From positions 97,135 through 161,134 of the forward strand of contig JAOAIJ010000052.1 of the NCBI GenBank assembly GCA_026414765.1: DNA of 64,000 nt, in the 5' to 3' direction. How positions within the stretch are numbered: the first letter of the stretch is position 1; each line of letters starts with the position of its first letter. The DNA is from Clostridia bacterium. GTDB lineage: Bacteria > Bacillota > Clostridia > Acetivibrionales > DSM-27016. Shown here piece after piece: positions 1 to 7,750 of this stretch. A program made the position numbers and the translations under genes. The notes under the pieces are model-generated. The model did no database searches. It saw only the letters and a list, made by a program, of their open reading frames with translations, and had not been told where the DNA came from.

Positions 1-1015
1 CTTAACTCAGAGGATAGGAATAGACAGTAAGGATGAGATCGGGCAATTGAGCAAATCATTTGATCAATTTGTCGGAAGCCTCCAATTCATAATAAGGGAT
101 GTTTCATTATCTGCAAAAACCATGCTGGAATCAAGCAAACAGCTTTCATATGCTTCGGGAGAAAGCAATAAGGCTATGGAACAAATTGCACAGGTAGTAA
201 ACAATATAGCAGGGGGGACTTCCGACAATGTAGCTGTCACTGAAGAGACTACGGCAAGTCTCACTGAAGCAGCAAGATTCTCTGAGTCTACGGCGTTAAT
301 AAGTAAAAAAACAAATGAGAACAGTATAAAAGTTATGGAAGCTGCTGAGGCAGGTGCACAGCAGGTAAGTGAAATTGCCGTTTCCATGAAAGATATTGCT
401 GGATCGTCAAAAGAGGTTGCTGCTGTAATTAATAACCTGAATCATTCATCAATAAAGATAGGTGAGATTGTTCAACTGATAAACAATATTGCAGGGCAGA
501 CAAACCTTCTGGCATTAAATGCAGCTATAGAGGCTGCCAGGGCAGGGGATGCAGGAAAAGGGTTTAATGTAGTAGCTGAAGAGATACGAAAACTTGCCGA
601 TGAAAGCAGCAGGGCAGCTAAAGATATCGTAGAGCTGATCAAGGAAAACAGGATTGAATCGGAAAACGCAGTCGAAACAGTAAATGAAGTTGACAAGATG
701 GTTGGTGTATGTGCGGAAAAAGCTTACGAAGTAAAAGCGAATATTGACAACATTATTAACAATATAAAAAATGTTACTAAGCAAATTGGTGAGATAAACA
801 GGGATGTTGAAAAGCAGGCGATAATCACCGAGGAAATAACCAAAGCTATGGGAAATATAGCTTCAAATGCAAATGATATGGCAGCAGGAACGGAAGAAAT
901 GAGTGCGAGCATAGAAGAACAGGTAGGTACTATGGAAGAGTTGGAAGCCACGGCTCATCAGCTCTCTGAGGTTGCAGACAAGCTGAATAAAATAACCTCA
1001 GGATTTAAAGCCTGA
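1..1015 (+). CDS. Methyl-accepting chemotaxis protein, C-terminal part (5' truncated by window edge)
   Basis: The reading frame is open from base 2 and runs off the left edge, so the ligand-binding part, the membrane segments and most of the HAMP domain are missing. The first residues ([14 protein letters not shown]) look like the end of a HAMP domain. The rest is the long helical signalling hairpin, with the conserved tip [20 protein letters not shown] followed by [12 protein letters not shown]. In this family the tip contacts CheA and CheW and transmits receptor state to the flagellar motor. A TTG at 47 could be mistaken for a start, but the coding frame clearly continues upstream. The ligand is unknown. 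A strong hairpin follows the stop. Confidence 0.95.
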   Translation, partial: LTQRIGIDSKDEIGQLSKSFDQFVGSLQFIIRDVSLSAKTMLESSKQLSYASGESNKAMEQIAQVVNNIAGGTSDNVAVTEETTASLTEAARFSESTALISKKTNENSIKVMEAAEAGAQQVSEIAVSMKDIAGSSKEVAAVINNLNHSSIKIGEIVQLINNIAGQTNLLALNAAIEAARAGDAGKGFNVVAEEIRKLADESSRAAKDIVELIKENRIESENAVETVNEVDKMVGVCAEKAYEVKANIDNIINNIKNVTKQIGEINRDVEKQAIITEEITKAMGNIASNANDMAAGTEEMSASIEEQVGTMEELEATAHQLSEVADKLNKITSGFKA

Positions 1016-1035
1016 TATATCTGGCAAAGACTTTT

Positions 1036-1079
1036 AAAAGTGCGGAGTGTATGGGAAATACTATACATTCCGCACTTTT
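1036..1079 (+). terminator. Terminator after the chemoreceptor gene
   Basis: A 17 bp stem with one G-U pair (AAAAGTGCGGAGTGTAT against ATACATTCCGCACTTTT) encloses a 10-base loop and ends in a T run. It lies 20 bases after the chemoreceptor stop. Confidence 0.85.
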
Positions 1080-1182
1080 CTACTTGCCCTGTTTTTACCG
1101 CATGGATATAATAGGTTTAATGATATTTTTAGTTAATATACATATGATTAAAGAAAAGAATTTTCAGAGAGGAAGGTATCAA

Positions 1183-1560
1183 ATGAAGGAGATAATTAAT
1201 ACGAATAAGGCCCCGGCTGCTATAGGTCCCTATTCACAGGCTGTAAAAGTCGGCAATGTTGTCTATACCTCAGGCGCAATTCCGGCGGATGCTGTGACAG
1301 GTCAGATAGTCGGAAGTGGAATTACAGAGCAGACAGAACAGGTTTTAAAAAACCTGACAGAAGTTTTGAAGGCCGCAGGCGCAAGTTTGAACAATGTTGT
1401 CAAAACAACGGTGTTTATTAAGAATATGAATGATTTTGCGGCAATGAATGAAGTGTACGGAAGGTTTTTTACCGGGAAATATCCTGCCAGGTCTACCGTT
1501 GAAGTTGCAAGGCTTCCGAAGGATGTACTGGTGGAAATAGAGTGTATTGCGATAATATAG
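1183..1560 (+). CDS. ridA: RidA family reactive enamine/imine deaminase
   Basis: A 125-residue protein with the full RidA (YjgF/YER057c) pattern: N-terminal APAAIGPYSQAV, central GASLNNVVKTTVFI, and C-terminal PARSTVEVARLPKDVLVEIE with the conserved Arg that binds the substrate carboxylate. RidA proteins form trimers and hydrolyse reactive 2-aminoacrylate or imine intermediates released by PLP enzymes, protecting the cytoplasm. The ATG at 1183 is preferred because GAGGAAGG lies 7 bases upstream and RidA proteins start here; the frame stays open upstream to 1051 but that part overlaps the previous terminator. It appears monocistronic. Confidence 0.95.
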   Translation: MKEIINTNKAPAAIGPYSQAVKVGNVVYTSGAIPADAVTGQIVGSGITEQTEQVLKNLTEVLKAAGASLNNVVKTTVFIKNMNDFAAMNEVYGRFFTGKYPARSTVEVARLPKDVLVEIECIAII

Positions 1561-1564
1561 TATG

Positions 1565-1593
1565 TTGATTTTTGCTAGGTATTAAAGTAAAAT
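1565..1593 (+). promoter_or_regulatory. Predicted sigma-A promoter of the folT riboswitch transcript
   Basis: TTGATT (1565-1570), a 17-base spacer and TAAAAT (1588-1593) lie just upstream of the tetrahydrofolate aptamer. An 8 bp hairpin (AATCCGAT 1605-1612 with ATCGGATT 1627-1634) follows before the aptamer. Confidence 0.55.
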
Positions 1594-1635
1594 AGCTATA
1601 TTGTAATCCGATTGGTTAGTATATATATCGGATTG

Positions 1636-1754
1636 CGGGCAGAGTAGGAGATTGCGCGTCAAGTGCCAGATGGACGGGAAGTTGCCACTGGACGAAAAAT
1701 TCTTTTGATTATGATACAAGAATTTGCGGTGCAGTTTTCGCATTCCGCTGCCAC
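1636..1754 (+). promoter_or_regulatory. Tetrahydrofolate (THF) riboswitch aptamer
   Basis: The order of conserved blocks matches the known THF riboswitch: GAGTAGGAGATTGCGCGTCA then AAGTG near the 5' side, GACGGGAAGTTG and ACGAA in the middle, and TTGCGGTGC ... GCATTCCGCTGCC at the 3' side. The ends pair (GGCAG 1638-1642 with CTGCC 1748-1752). In this class, reduced folate binding lowers expression of downstream folate transport or synthesis genes, and here the next gene is a folate ECF transporter subunit. Hairpins between 1754 and 1950 could form the expression platform (CACTCA/TGAGTG at 1810-1825; GAAAGAC/GTCTTTC near 1905-1933), but I cannot tell which one competes with the Shine-Dalgarno site. 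Confidence 0.88.
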
Positions 1755-1963
1755 AAAAGGGAAATAAAGTCTTCACAAGGGATTATAATCATCTTCCTTT
1801 CAGAAGTAACACTCATTATTGAGTGCTCTCTTTATGTGGCTTTATCTGTAAGTAGAGCATATGGGATTTATCCTTTAGAATTCCATCAGAATGTGTTCTG
1901 CTGAGAAAGACCATTTTTGAGTATGTGTCTTTCAGGTCATATAAGGGGGGAGGAGGTGATTTC

Positions 1964-2491
1964 ATGAATAAAGTAAGGGTTTTGGTAGCTGTAAGTCTGT
2001 TGATTTCCATAGAGGTAATGCTTACCAGGTTTTTAGCAATAGAAATACCCCCGAGTATGCCAATAGTGAGAATAGGCTTTGGTTTTTTACCGATAGCACT
2101 TTCTGCGATGCTGTTTGGGCCTGCAGTTGGAGGTATCACAGCTGCTATGGCTGATGCAATAGGTGTTTTGCTGTTTTCAAAAGGAGGCATGCCTTTTCCG
2201 GGCTTTACTTTCAGCGCTGCCTTAACGGGAGCGGTTTATGGCATTTTTCTTCATAAAAAGCCTTTTTCGGTTGTGCGTACAATATTTGCAGTATTAACAA
2301 TACTAATTGTTGCTGATCTTACACTCAATACTCTATGGCTTACAATAATAACGGGAAAAGCAGCTGCGGCATTATTACCGGCAAGATTGATAAAGAGTGC
2401 AGTGATGTTCCCGGTACAGGTAATACTGATACAAAGTCTCTGGAGATTGGCTGGTTCCAGTATAAGTAAAAGATATGTAAAAGAGGCGTAA
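1964..2491 (+). CDS. folT: Folate-specific ECF transporter S component
   Basis: This 175-residue, strongly hydrophobic protein has about six membrane segments and family patterns: N-terminal ISIEVMLTRFLAIE, then GFGFLPIALSAMLFGPAVGG, PFPGFTFSAALTGAVYG, and C-terminal LLPARLIKSAVMFPVQ. S components bind the vitamin and dock onto a shared EcfAA'T energising module, which is not in this window. The ATG at 1964 is chosen because AGGAGGTG sits 6 bases upstream; the frame extends upstream to 1925 without a ribosome site. A THF riboswitch in its leader supports folate as the substrate. A hairpin terminator follows. Confidence 0.9.
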   Translation: MNKVRVLVAVSLLISIEVMLTRFLAIEIPPSMPIVRIGFGFLPIALSAMLFGPAVGGITAAMADAIGVLLFSKGGMPFPGFTFSAALTGAVYGIFLHKKPFSVVRTIFAVLTILIVADLTLNTLWLTIITGKAAAALLPARLIKSAVMFPVQVILIQSLWRLAGSSISKRYVKEA

Positions 2492-2570
2492 AGACCGTAT
2501 GCACCAGTCGAGATTCCGCATTTGCCGTGGTTGGATCAGAATATAGCAAATCAGAATAGTTTGTAAATTC

Positions 2571-2597
2571 AAAGCCGGGGTAACGCCCGGCTTTTAC
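2571..2597 (+). terminator. Terminator after folT
   Basis: AAAGCCGGG and CCCGGCTTTT form a GC-rich stem with a short loop and a trailing T-rich end. It also touches the 3' end of the convergent gene at 2594. Confidence 0.8.
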
Positions 2598-3046
2598 AAC
2601 GCGTTATGTATAAAACCTGTTATTTTTTTAAGTGGTATACATGCTATAGAACCTGGGTAGAAGATTGAAAAAGAAGGTGTGCACATGGAAAGACTCCATA
2701 TCCGGGCTTGTGCGGAAAGGTGCTTTGGACAGTTTTGACATACATAAAAGAGTGGATAAGCAGGAGGAGAACTTATCCTTGTTAGTAGTCTGATGTATGA
2801 ACTGTTTGAACTGATTAATACTCCTGTAAATCCCAGACTGCATACTCCTCCTCCACATACGTATACAGTAACCGTACTTCCGGTATATTTGGATATGTGA
2901 TTTGATAGAAGCTCACGGGGATCGATATATGCATGTTCATGGCAAACTTTTTCAGCAGCAGCTCCGGTCTTGGGTTCTTCAGCAATACATGTTATGTTTT
3001 TTCGCTGTCTGTTTTTCTTTACAGTTCTACTAAATATGTTAAACAT
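2594..3046 (-). CDS. Hypothetical Cys-rich protein, possibly LSm/SH3-like, spore-associated type
   Basis: A protein of about 150 residues. The best-defined stretch is ISKYTGSTVTVYVCGGGVCS, then GFTGVLISSNSSYIRLLTRI, then a Cys-containing variable part and a closing YPGSIACIPLKKITGF. The pattern (short beta strands, G-x-TV-x-VY at one end, G-x-IP-x-KI at the other) resembles small beta-barrel proteins common in spore-forming clostridia, but I cannot name a function. Two in-frame starts exist: ATG 3058 and ATG 3046. The second has GGTGG directly upstream and is used here. A 36-residue small protein lies upstream on the same strand, about 390 bases away. Confidence 0.6.
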   Translation of the reverse strand: MFNIFSRTVKKNRQRKNITCIAEEPKTGAAAEKVCHEHAYIDPRELLSNHISKYTGSTVTVYVCGGGVCSLGFTGVLISSNSSYIRLLTRISSPPAYPLFYVCQNCPKHLSAQARIWSLSMCTPSFSIFYPGSIACIPLKKITGFIHNAL

Positions 3047-3135
3047 TAATACCACCATCTAAAAAAGGATTTCCTAGTATAAATTATTTATAGATTACAT
3101 GATTGTTACAAAAGATATGAGATAATAAAATTATC

Positions 3136-3194
3136 AAGATAAGTCAGTATCCCGGGAGCCGGATTTGCTAACCGGGATACTGACTTATCTTTTT
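3136..3194 (+). terminator. Very long perfect hairpin, terminator-like on the + strand
   Basis: AAGATAAGTCAGTATCCCGG (3136-3155) pairs without mismatch with the segment ending near 3192, around a 17-base loop, and is followed by TTTTTG on the + strand. There is no recognisable + strand gene just upstream, so it may instead insulate the flanking minus-strand genes or end a small RNA. Confidence 0.55.
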
Positions 3195-3232
3195 GCATGA
3201 GCAGCTGAAAATTAGCTATAAGTGGTGTTAGT

Positions 3233-3411
3233 AAAGGAAGTAGTAGAGAAAGACCTGTTCTTTGTATAATCTATTGTAAAAGGTATAATCATATATGTTA
3301 TTACGCTATGCAAACAGAACTGACTTTAGTTGGCTGCCGGGCTTTATTTGACACACCCGAAACTACCAAAAAGCCTTCTCTTGTACTTTTGTTTCATTTA
3401 CTACTTCCTTT
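3233..3411. repeat. 13 bp perfect inverted repeat with about 150 bp between the arms
   Basis: AAAGGAAGTAGTA (3233-3245) is repeated in inverse orientation as TACTACTTCCTTT (3399-3411). The region holds no convincing gene. It also contains TTTGACACACCCG, which resembles insertion-sequence ends, so a MITE or IS relic is possible. The rest of 3059-3437 shows nothing else I can identify. Confidence 0.4.
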
Positions 3412-3437
3412 TAAAGTGTTGCACTTATAAAAGGATT

Positions 3438-3548
3438 TTAGTCACATGCAGGACCTGTGCAGCCCCAGAACAGGAGTAAGAAAACAAGGATAAAGAATAA
3501 AATAGTTGAGTCGTTGAAAAATCCACCACCGCATCTGTTGTCACCCAT
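3438..3548 (-). CDS. Small membrane protein with N-terminal Cys-Gly-Gly-Gly (36 aa), YjcZ-like
   Basis: The reading frame encodes 36 residues: a short polar head MGDNRCGGGFF, a single hydrophobic segment STILFFILVFLLLFWGC and a short tail ending PACD. AAGGAGGTG lies 8 bases before the ATG, an excellent ribosome site, so it is probably translated. The layout (CGGG then one membrane helix) resembles the tiny YjcZ-type sporulation-linked proteins of Bacillus and clostridia, but the similarity is by shape only. It is too short for routine ORF calls. Confidence 0.65.
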   Translation of the reverse strand: MGDNRCGGGFFNDSTILFFILVFLLLFWGCTGPACD

Positions 3549-3803
3549 AATGGCACCTCCTTGAATTTGGTATGTTTCACATAAAAACCATCCTCCTACA
3601 TGATATGCATTTTTGGTATTATGGTGATAACTTAACAGATTGGCATTGTAATTAATTTGGAGTAAGCAAGCATAAATTTATATAACTTTCAAAGAAGTAA
3701 TATAAATCTTTTTTGGTTTAAAAGTGAAACTATAATTTGTTTCCTTAATGTAAATACTAATAAGCATATAAAGTTGAAAAATCGCTTGGAACAGGGAGGA
3801 AAC

Positions 3804-4085
3804 ATGGAACGAAAGCATATGGATTTTGAGCCGACTTTTAATATTGAGAAGATATCTTTTGAAAATGTAAGCAAAGAATTCGAAAGCAAGTTTAAAGACC
3901 GCTATAGCAGTGCACTTGCTTCAATATCTGACGGCAAAGACAAACTTACAAATGCCAGCGGAGCTAATTCACTTGGTATACTTGAAAAAATGGCGCAACA
4001 CATGGAGTATTTTGACGAGAAATCTGATTTTGAGGATAGCTATCATAAAATGTTAAAGGAGTATGAACCATTTATTGAAACATAA
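3804..4085 (+). CDS. Hypothetical protein, 93 aa
   Basis: A charged, helical, soluble protein (MERKHMDFEPTFNIEKIS...EYEPFIET) with no signal peptide, membrane segment or known motif. The frame is open from 3774, but the ATG at 3804 is preceded by AGGGAGGA with 3-bp spacing and gives the better start. It is followed directly by a terminator and then by convergent chromate-type transporter genes, so it is probably monocistronic. Function unknown. Confidence 0.7.
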   Translation: MERKHMDFEPTFNIEKISFENVSKEFESKFKDRYSSALASISDGKDKLTNASGANSLGILEKMAQHMEYFDEKSDFEDSYHKMLKEYEPFIET

Positions 4086-4094
4086 TGTTCTTAG

Positions 4095-4132
4095 CAGATA
4101 CGCGTAAGTAAAAATTTATGCGTATCTGTTTC
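4095..4132 (+). terminator. Terminator between convergent genes
   Basis: CAGATACGC pairs with GCGTATCTG around a loop of about 16 bases, followed by TTTCCCTTT. Confidence 0.7.
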
Positions 4133-4135
4133 CCT

Positions 4136-4705
4136 TTATAGTATGAATATTCCAAGAACTCCCGCAAATATAGTCAGTGGAATAGGACCTATTTTGAACT
4201 TTTTTGTACAAATGATTGTAATAATGAAGATAATAACGGCAGGGATATTAATAAATCCAGACGGGTTATTTTTAATATTCTGAATAGATAAAGTACTGCT
4301 AAATATTGAGGACTGTGATAGGAAAATAACCGCTGAAGCAATCATGCCGACAGTTGCAGGACGTATGCCGGAAAGGACACCTTGGACAATTGGGTTAGTC
4401 TTAAACTTGTAGAAGAAAGCAGATATTATAAGTATAAGTATGAATGAGGGAAGTGAAACACCTATTGTAGCGAAGACCGAGCCCCAAAAGCCTGCAGACT
4501 TATAGCCTACATAAGTGGCGGCATTGACTGCTATAGGGCCGGGCGTCATCTGTGACAAAGCTACAATGTTTGAAAACTCCCTTTCGGATATCAGGCTTAA
4601 TTGTTTTATTTCCTGATAAATAGGGGAAAGCATGGCATAACCTCCGCCAAAACTGCAAAGGCCAACCTTAAAAAATATATAAAATAATCTTAAATATTCC
4701 ATCAT
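4136..4705 (-). CDS. chrA: Chromate transporter, short-chain (CHR) subunit, second gene
   Basis: A 189-residue membrane protein with the CHR-domain signature: FFKVGLCSFGGGYAMLSPI near the N-terminus and SQMTPGPIAVNAATYVGY after it, with about six membrane helices. Long ChrA proteins contain two such halves fused; here the halves are separate genes that should act as a heterodimer. The family includes chromate efflux proteins, but anion specificity is not shown by sequence and the real substrate may differ. Its ATG overlaps the stop of the partner gene by 4 bases (ATGA), so the two are translationally coupled. AAGGAG precedes the start. Confidence 0.88.
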   Translation of the reverse strand: MMEYLRLFYIFFKVGLCSFGGGYAMLSPIYQEIKQLSLISEREFSNIVALSQMTPGPIAVNAATYVGYKSAGFWGSVFATIGVSLPSFILILIISAFFYKFKTNPIVQGVLSGIRPATVGMIASAVIFLSQSSIFSSTLSIQNIKNNPSGFINIPAVIIFIITIICTKKFKIGPIPLTIFAGVLGIFIL

Positions 4706-5256
4706 CGACTTCCACTCCTTCTTTTCAGATACATAACATAGCCTGCAAATCCGCTTAAAATAACTATAAAAATTGCATGTATACCCAAAAGTGCAATAGT
4801 GATGAAGGAAAGAAGGGCAATTATATACCCGGATTTGCCGGTAACAGCTGATTTGCCGAGTTTAAGTGCGGCAAGAAGTATTAATGCTGCGGAAGCGGCA
4901 CGTATACCTTCAAAAAATTTGTTTACATGTATATTGTTTTCGAATCCGGCTAGAATCAATATTATAGCCAGTATTGATATGAATGCGGGAAGTATTACTC
5001 CAAGAGCGGCAAAAACAGCACCACTGAAGCCAAGAACCCTGTTGCCTATGAAAAATGCAGAGTTTATAGCTATCACTCCGGGTACTGATTGTGATATGGC
5101 AAATATGTCAAGAATATCTTCTTCAACTAGCCAGTTCTGTTTTTCCACTACCTCTTTTTGTATCAAAGGGAGCATTGCCATACCCCCTCCAAAAGTAAAT
5201 GATCCTATCTTGAAAAAAATCCAGAACATTTTACAGAGTTTTGTAAATCTCTCCAT
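4702..5256 (-). CDS. chrA: Chromate transporter, short-chain (CHR) subunit, first gene
   Basis: A 184-residue membrane protein, the partner half of the pair. It carries FFKIGSFTFGGGMAMLPLIQ and SQSVPGVIAINSAFFIGNRV, matching the CHR motif at the same positions as its neighbour. Five to six hydrophobic helices and a basic C-terminus (LKRRSGSR) are visible. AGGAGAG lies upstream of the ATG. The 4-base overlap with the next gene is typical for paired short-chain CHR genes, in which both halves are needed for transport. No regulator is adjacent. Confidence 0.88.
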   Translation of the reverse strand: MERFTKLCKMFWIFFKIGSFTFGGGMAMLPLIQKEVVEKQNWLVEEDILDIFAISQSVPGVIAINSAFFIGNRVLGFSGAVFAALGVILPAFISILAIILILAGFENNIHVNKFFEGIRAASAALILLAALKLGKSAVTGKSGYIIALLSFITIALLGIHAIFIVILSGFAGYVMYLKRRSGSR

Positions 5257-5375
5257 TTATATTACTCTCCTGCAACAACAGCTTTTTCCCGGTAATTATA
5301 AACTTCTGGTTTTCTGATGTCAATGATTGCTAACTGTTTTATTTATTATTTCTCAACAATAAATAAATAATATTA

Positions 5376-5404
5376 TTGACTACTGATATATAAATATATA
5401 TTTT
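5376..5404 (+). promoter_or_regulatory. Predicted promoter of the amino acid permease gene
   Basis: TTGACT (5376-5381), 17 bases, TATTTT (5399-5404), about 70 bases before the start codon. Confidence 0.5.
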
Positions 5405-5475
5405 ATGCAGCATGAAGTACATTAGGGCATTTTCCTTTAAATAGCGCAGCAGGTCGTGATGGGGGATGGATAAGA

Positions 5476-6834
5476 TTGGGACAGGATAAAAATAAAAAGG
5501 TGGGCTTTGACAGAAAGCATCTCATAGTTATGGCTTTGGGGAATATTATCGGCTCAGGTATTTTTCTAGCCAGTGGGGCAGTAATTTCTGTAGCAGGGCC
5601 GTCTGCTATCATAGCATATGCCATAGGCGGGGCAATTATGATGCTTGAGGTGCTTTTCATAACTGAGATGTCTATTGTCAATCCTGCTCCAGGTTCATTC
5701 AGGGTGCATGCTACAGAAGTATTCGGTAACGGAGTCGGGTTTGTAAACGGATGGATGTTCTGGTGCAGCGGGGTATTGGGTATGGCTGGTGAGGTAACTG
5801 CAGCTGCTATCTTTAGTTCCTTCTGGTTTCCGCAAATACCTCTATGGATATTTTGTATTATTTATACTTTACTCATGACATGTGTCAATTTCCTTGATGT
5901 AAGAGGACTCAGCAAGATTGAAATGTGGCTGGCTTCGACAAAAGTATTAACACTGGTTATCTTTATAGTTTTTGGATTATTTGTACTGTCGGGAGTACTG
6001 CCGTTTGAACTAAAAGGAATATCCGCCAATTTCCAATCCATTGAGGGTTTTATGCCTGGGGGTATCAAGGGCGTTTTGGCATCTATGCTTTTGGTGTTGT
6101 TTTCATATACAGGGACTGGAATTATCGGGCTTGCAATTGCAGAAACTAATCAACCGGAAAAAAACGTCCCTTCTGCAGTGTACATAATCACTTTTTCTAT
6201 AAACATCCTGTATGTTCTTTCTATATTGTTTATTCTGTTAATGTCGCCATGGAAAGGAATATCTTCTGCTGAAAGCCCTTTTGTCCTTATTATGCAGAGT
6301 ATGGGAATTGCTTTTGGAGGGACTATAGTAAATTTCATAGTGCTTACTGCATCTCTATCAGGTTTGAATTCTGCAATGTATAGCGCATCAAGGATGTTGT
6401 ATTCTCTTGGCAGGGATAAACAAGCACCTTCCTTTTTTGAAAGAAAGAATAAATTAGGAGTACCATACTTTGCTGTAGGGATAAGCAGCCTGGTTCTTAT
6501 ATTTACAGCTGTATTATCTTATATGGTACCTGATAAGGTATTCCTGATTTTGACAGGAGCAAGTGGCTTCACAGCTATGCTTAACTGGCTGACTATTTCG
6601 GTAACACACCTGTTCTATAGAAGGAAAGTTATGAGAGAATGCCCGCAAAAACTAAAATACAGGGTAAGGGGATATCCTTATGTTTCAATACTTGCAATTC
6701 TGCTGATAACAGCAATACTACTTACATCTCCGCTGTTTCCCGGACAGATATTAAGTCTTCTTGGAGGTATTTCACTCATTGTAGTTTTGGCATTGATATA
6801 CATTGTACTTAAGTATATGAAAGTTGTTAAGTAG
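5476..6834 (+). CDS. APC superfamily amino acid permease
   Basis: A 452-residue protein with about twelve membrane helices. The first helix has GNIIGSGIFLASG, the unwound substrate-binding glycine motif of the APC superfamily, and the region after helix 5 has FLDVRGLSKIEMWLASTK, typical of amino acid permeases. The overall length and lack of a long tail fit the AAT family (proline, aromatic or GABA type), but the substrate cannot be read from sequence. The start is an unusual TTG at 5476 with GGGGGATGG about 8 bases upstream; the nearby ATGs at 5459 and 5466 are out of frame. It is probably transcribed alone. Confidence 0.88.
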   Translation: MGQDKNKKVGFDRKHLIVMALGNIIGSGIFLASGAVISVAGPSAIIAYAIGGAIMMLEVLFITEMSIVNPAPGSFRVHATEVFGNGVGFVNGWMFWCSGVLGMAGEVTAAAIFSSFWFPQIPLWIFCIIYTLLMTCVNFLDVRGLSKIEMWLASTKVLTLVIFIVFGLFVLSGVLPFELKGISANFQSIEGFMPGGIKGVLASMLLVLFSYTGTGIIGLAIAETNQPEKNVPSAVYIITFSINILYVLSILFILLMSPWKGISSAESPFVLIMQSMGIAFGGTIVNFIVLTASLSGLNSAMYSASRMLYSLGRDKQAPSFFERKNKLGVPYFAVGISSLVLIFTAVLSYMVPDKVFLILTGASGFTAMLNWLTISVTHLFYRRKVMRECPQKLKYRVRGYPYVSILAILLITAILLTSPLFPGQILSLLGGISLIVVLALIYIVLKYMKVVK

Positions 6835-6937
6835 AGGTTTCTTTTTTATGTAACAAACATATAAAAAAATAATATAATACTAATAGAATTGCCGGAGCTT
6901 GAAATACCGTTGCATGTTGTCTGAAGGGGGAAAAATA

Positions 6938-7063
6938 ATGTCTGTAAGTGAAGATGCCAGCCATAATCTGCTGTTTATTATTGTAACAGTGCTGTTTTTT
7001 CTTTTTGCTACAGGTACTGCTGTACCCGGTGAAGTACCGGCCAAACCGGTAATCGTTGCATAA
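6938..7063 (+). CDS. Small single-pass membrane protein, 41 aa
   Basis: A short frame with a strong ribosome site (GAAGGGGG 8 bases before ATG). It encodes a polar head (MSVSEDASHN), one hydrophobic helix (LLFIIVTVLFFLFATG) and a proline-rich tail ending PAKPVIVA. It precedes another small hypothetical gene at 7100 on the same strand by 36 bases, so the two may be cotranscribed. No family recognised. Confidence 0.6.
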   Translation: MSVSEDASHNLLFIIVTVLFFLFATGTAVPGEVPAKPVIVA

Positions 7064-7099
7064 TCAGATCAGTAAGTTTGAATCCAGGGGGGGCTTCTT

Positions 7100-7438
7100 G
7101 TGTTTTCACCAGAACATCTTAACCCGTTTGTGAAGGAAATAATGTCAAGATTAACAGGTCAAAATTCTGGAAATGGCTTAAACAGCACAAAAAGCAATTC
7201 CGGCAACCAGAGTGACAAGCCATGTATAAATATAACCCCATCACAGGCGTTGGTAATAGCAGGTATTATAGGAGGAGTGCTGGAGGTCACTTCGGTACTG
7301 GTAGATAAGGATCAACTTGTACAAATAATACTATCCGGGTCACTGAAAAGAAAGACTGAGCTTGAGAAAATTCTGGATCAGATAGGCTCCATGCCATTTG
7401 ATGATGTAATGAAAGCGTTATTGGAAAGACTTGCTTAA
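7100..7438 (+). CDS. Hypothetical protein, 112 aa
   Basis: A GTG start at 7100 follows a GGGGGG-rich ribosome site. Residues 1-25 are amphipathic, 25-45 are a Ser/Asn/Gly-rich linker (NSGNGLNSTKSNSGNQ), and residues 50-70 form one hydrophobic segment (SQALVIAGIIGGVLEVTSVL). The C-terminus is charged and helical. It could be a small membrane-associated protein. I see no catalytic motif and no family I can name. Located between a 41-residue membrane protein and a decayed region. Confidence 0.65.
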   Translation: MFSPEHLNPFVKEIMSRLTGQNSGNGLNSTKSNSGNQSDKPCINITPSQALVIAGIIGGVLEVTSVLVDKDQLVQIILSGSLKRKTELEKILDQIGSMPFDDVMKALLERLA

Positions 7439-7463
7439 GTTATGTTTCACTTCTTACTGTTTT

Positions 7464-7667
7464 ATGCAATTTAGATGTTCATTATCCAGGAAAATGTGTC
7501 GGGTATGTAAACAATTTGAAGAGTTCTTGACTGATTTCAAAAAAGCTGATATTGTAATTTCTGAAGGATTTAGAAATTCTAAATATTCAAACAAACAGAT
7601 AACTGTGTTCCTTATAGGAGCGGGTATACCCGGATTATTAAATGGCAATTGTACTTTCAGGGTATAA
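7464..7667 (+). pseudogene. Possible mobB-like remnant
   Basis: In this frame 7509-7611 reads as FEEFLTDFKKADIVISEGFR followed by NSKYSNKQITVF. This resembles the ADLVIVEGFKxSxxPKIEV segment of MobB, the GTP-binding molybdopterin-guanine dinucleotide synthesis protein. The frame lacks the P-loop half of MobB, has no ribosome site and overlaps the previous gene, so if the resemblance is real this is a decayed fragment. It may also be chance. The rest of 7439-7750 has no other coding signal. Confidence 0.25.
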
Positions 7668-7698
7668 ATTAGTATTACTTGTCATATTGATTTTTCCG

Positions 7699-7722
7699 TT
7701 AATACGGTAGTATTAATATAAT
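7699..7722 (+). promoter_or_regulatory. Palindromic operator abutting a -10 box upstream of the YerC-type regulator
   Basis: TTAATACGGTAGTATTAA (7699-7716) is an 18-base near-perfect palindrome, immediately followed by TATAAT (7717-7722). It lies 29 bases before the regulator start, so autoregulation is plausible. Confidence 0.5.
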
Positions 7723-7750
7723 TGCCTTATCTGTGGGGAGTGAAGCAGAT

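Noticed and set aside
1582..1776. Minus-strand 64-codon frame
   Set aside because: It lies over the THF aptamer and its leader; conserved RNA structure explains the region and no ribosome site is present.
7454..7648. Minus-strand 64-codon frame
   Set aside because: It is antisense to the possible mobB remnant; no motif or ribosome site supports it.
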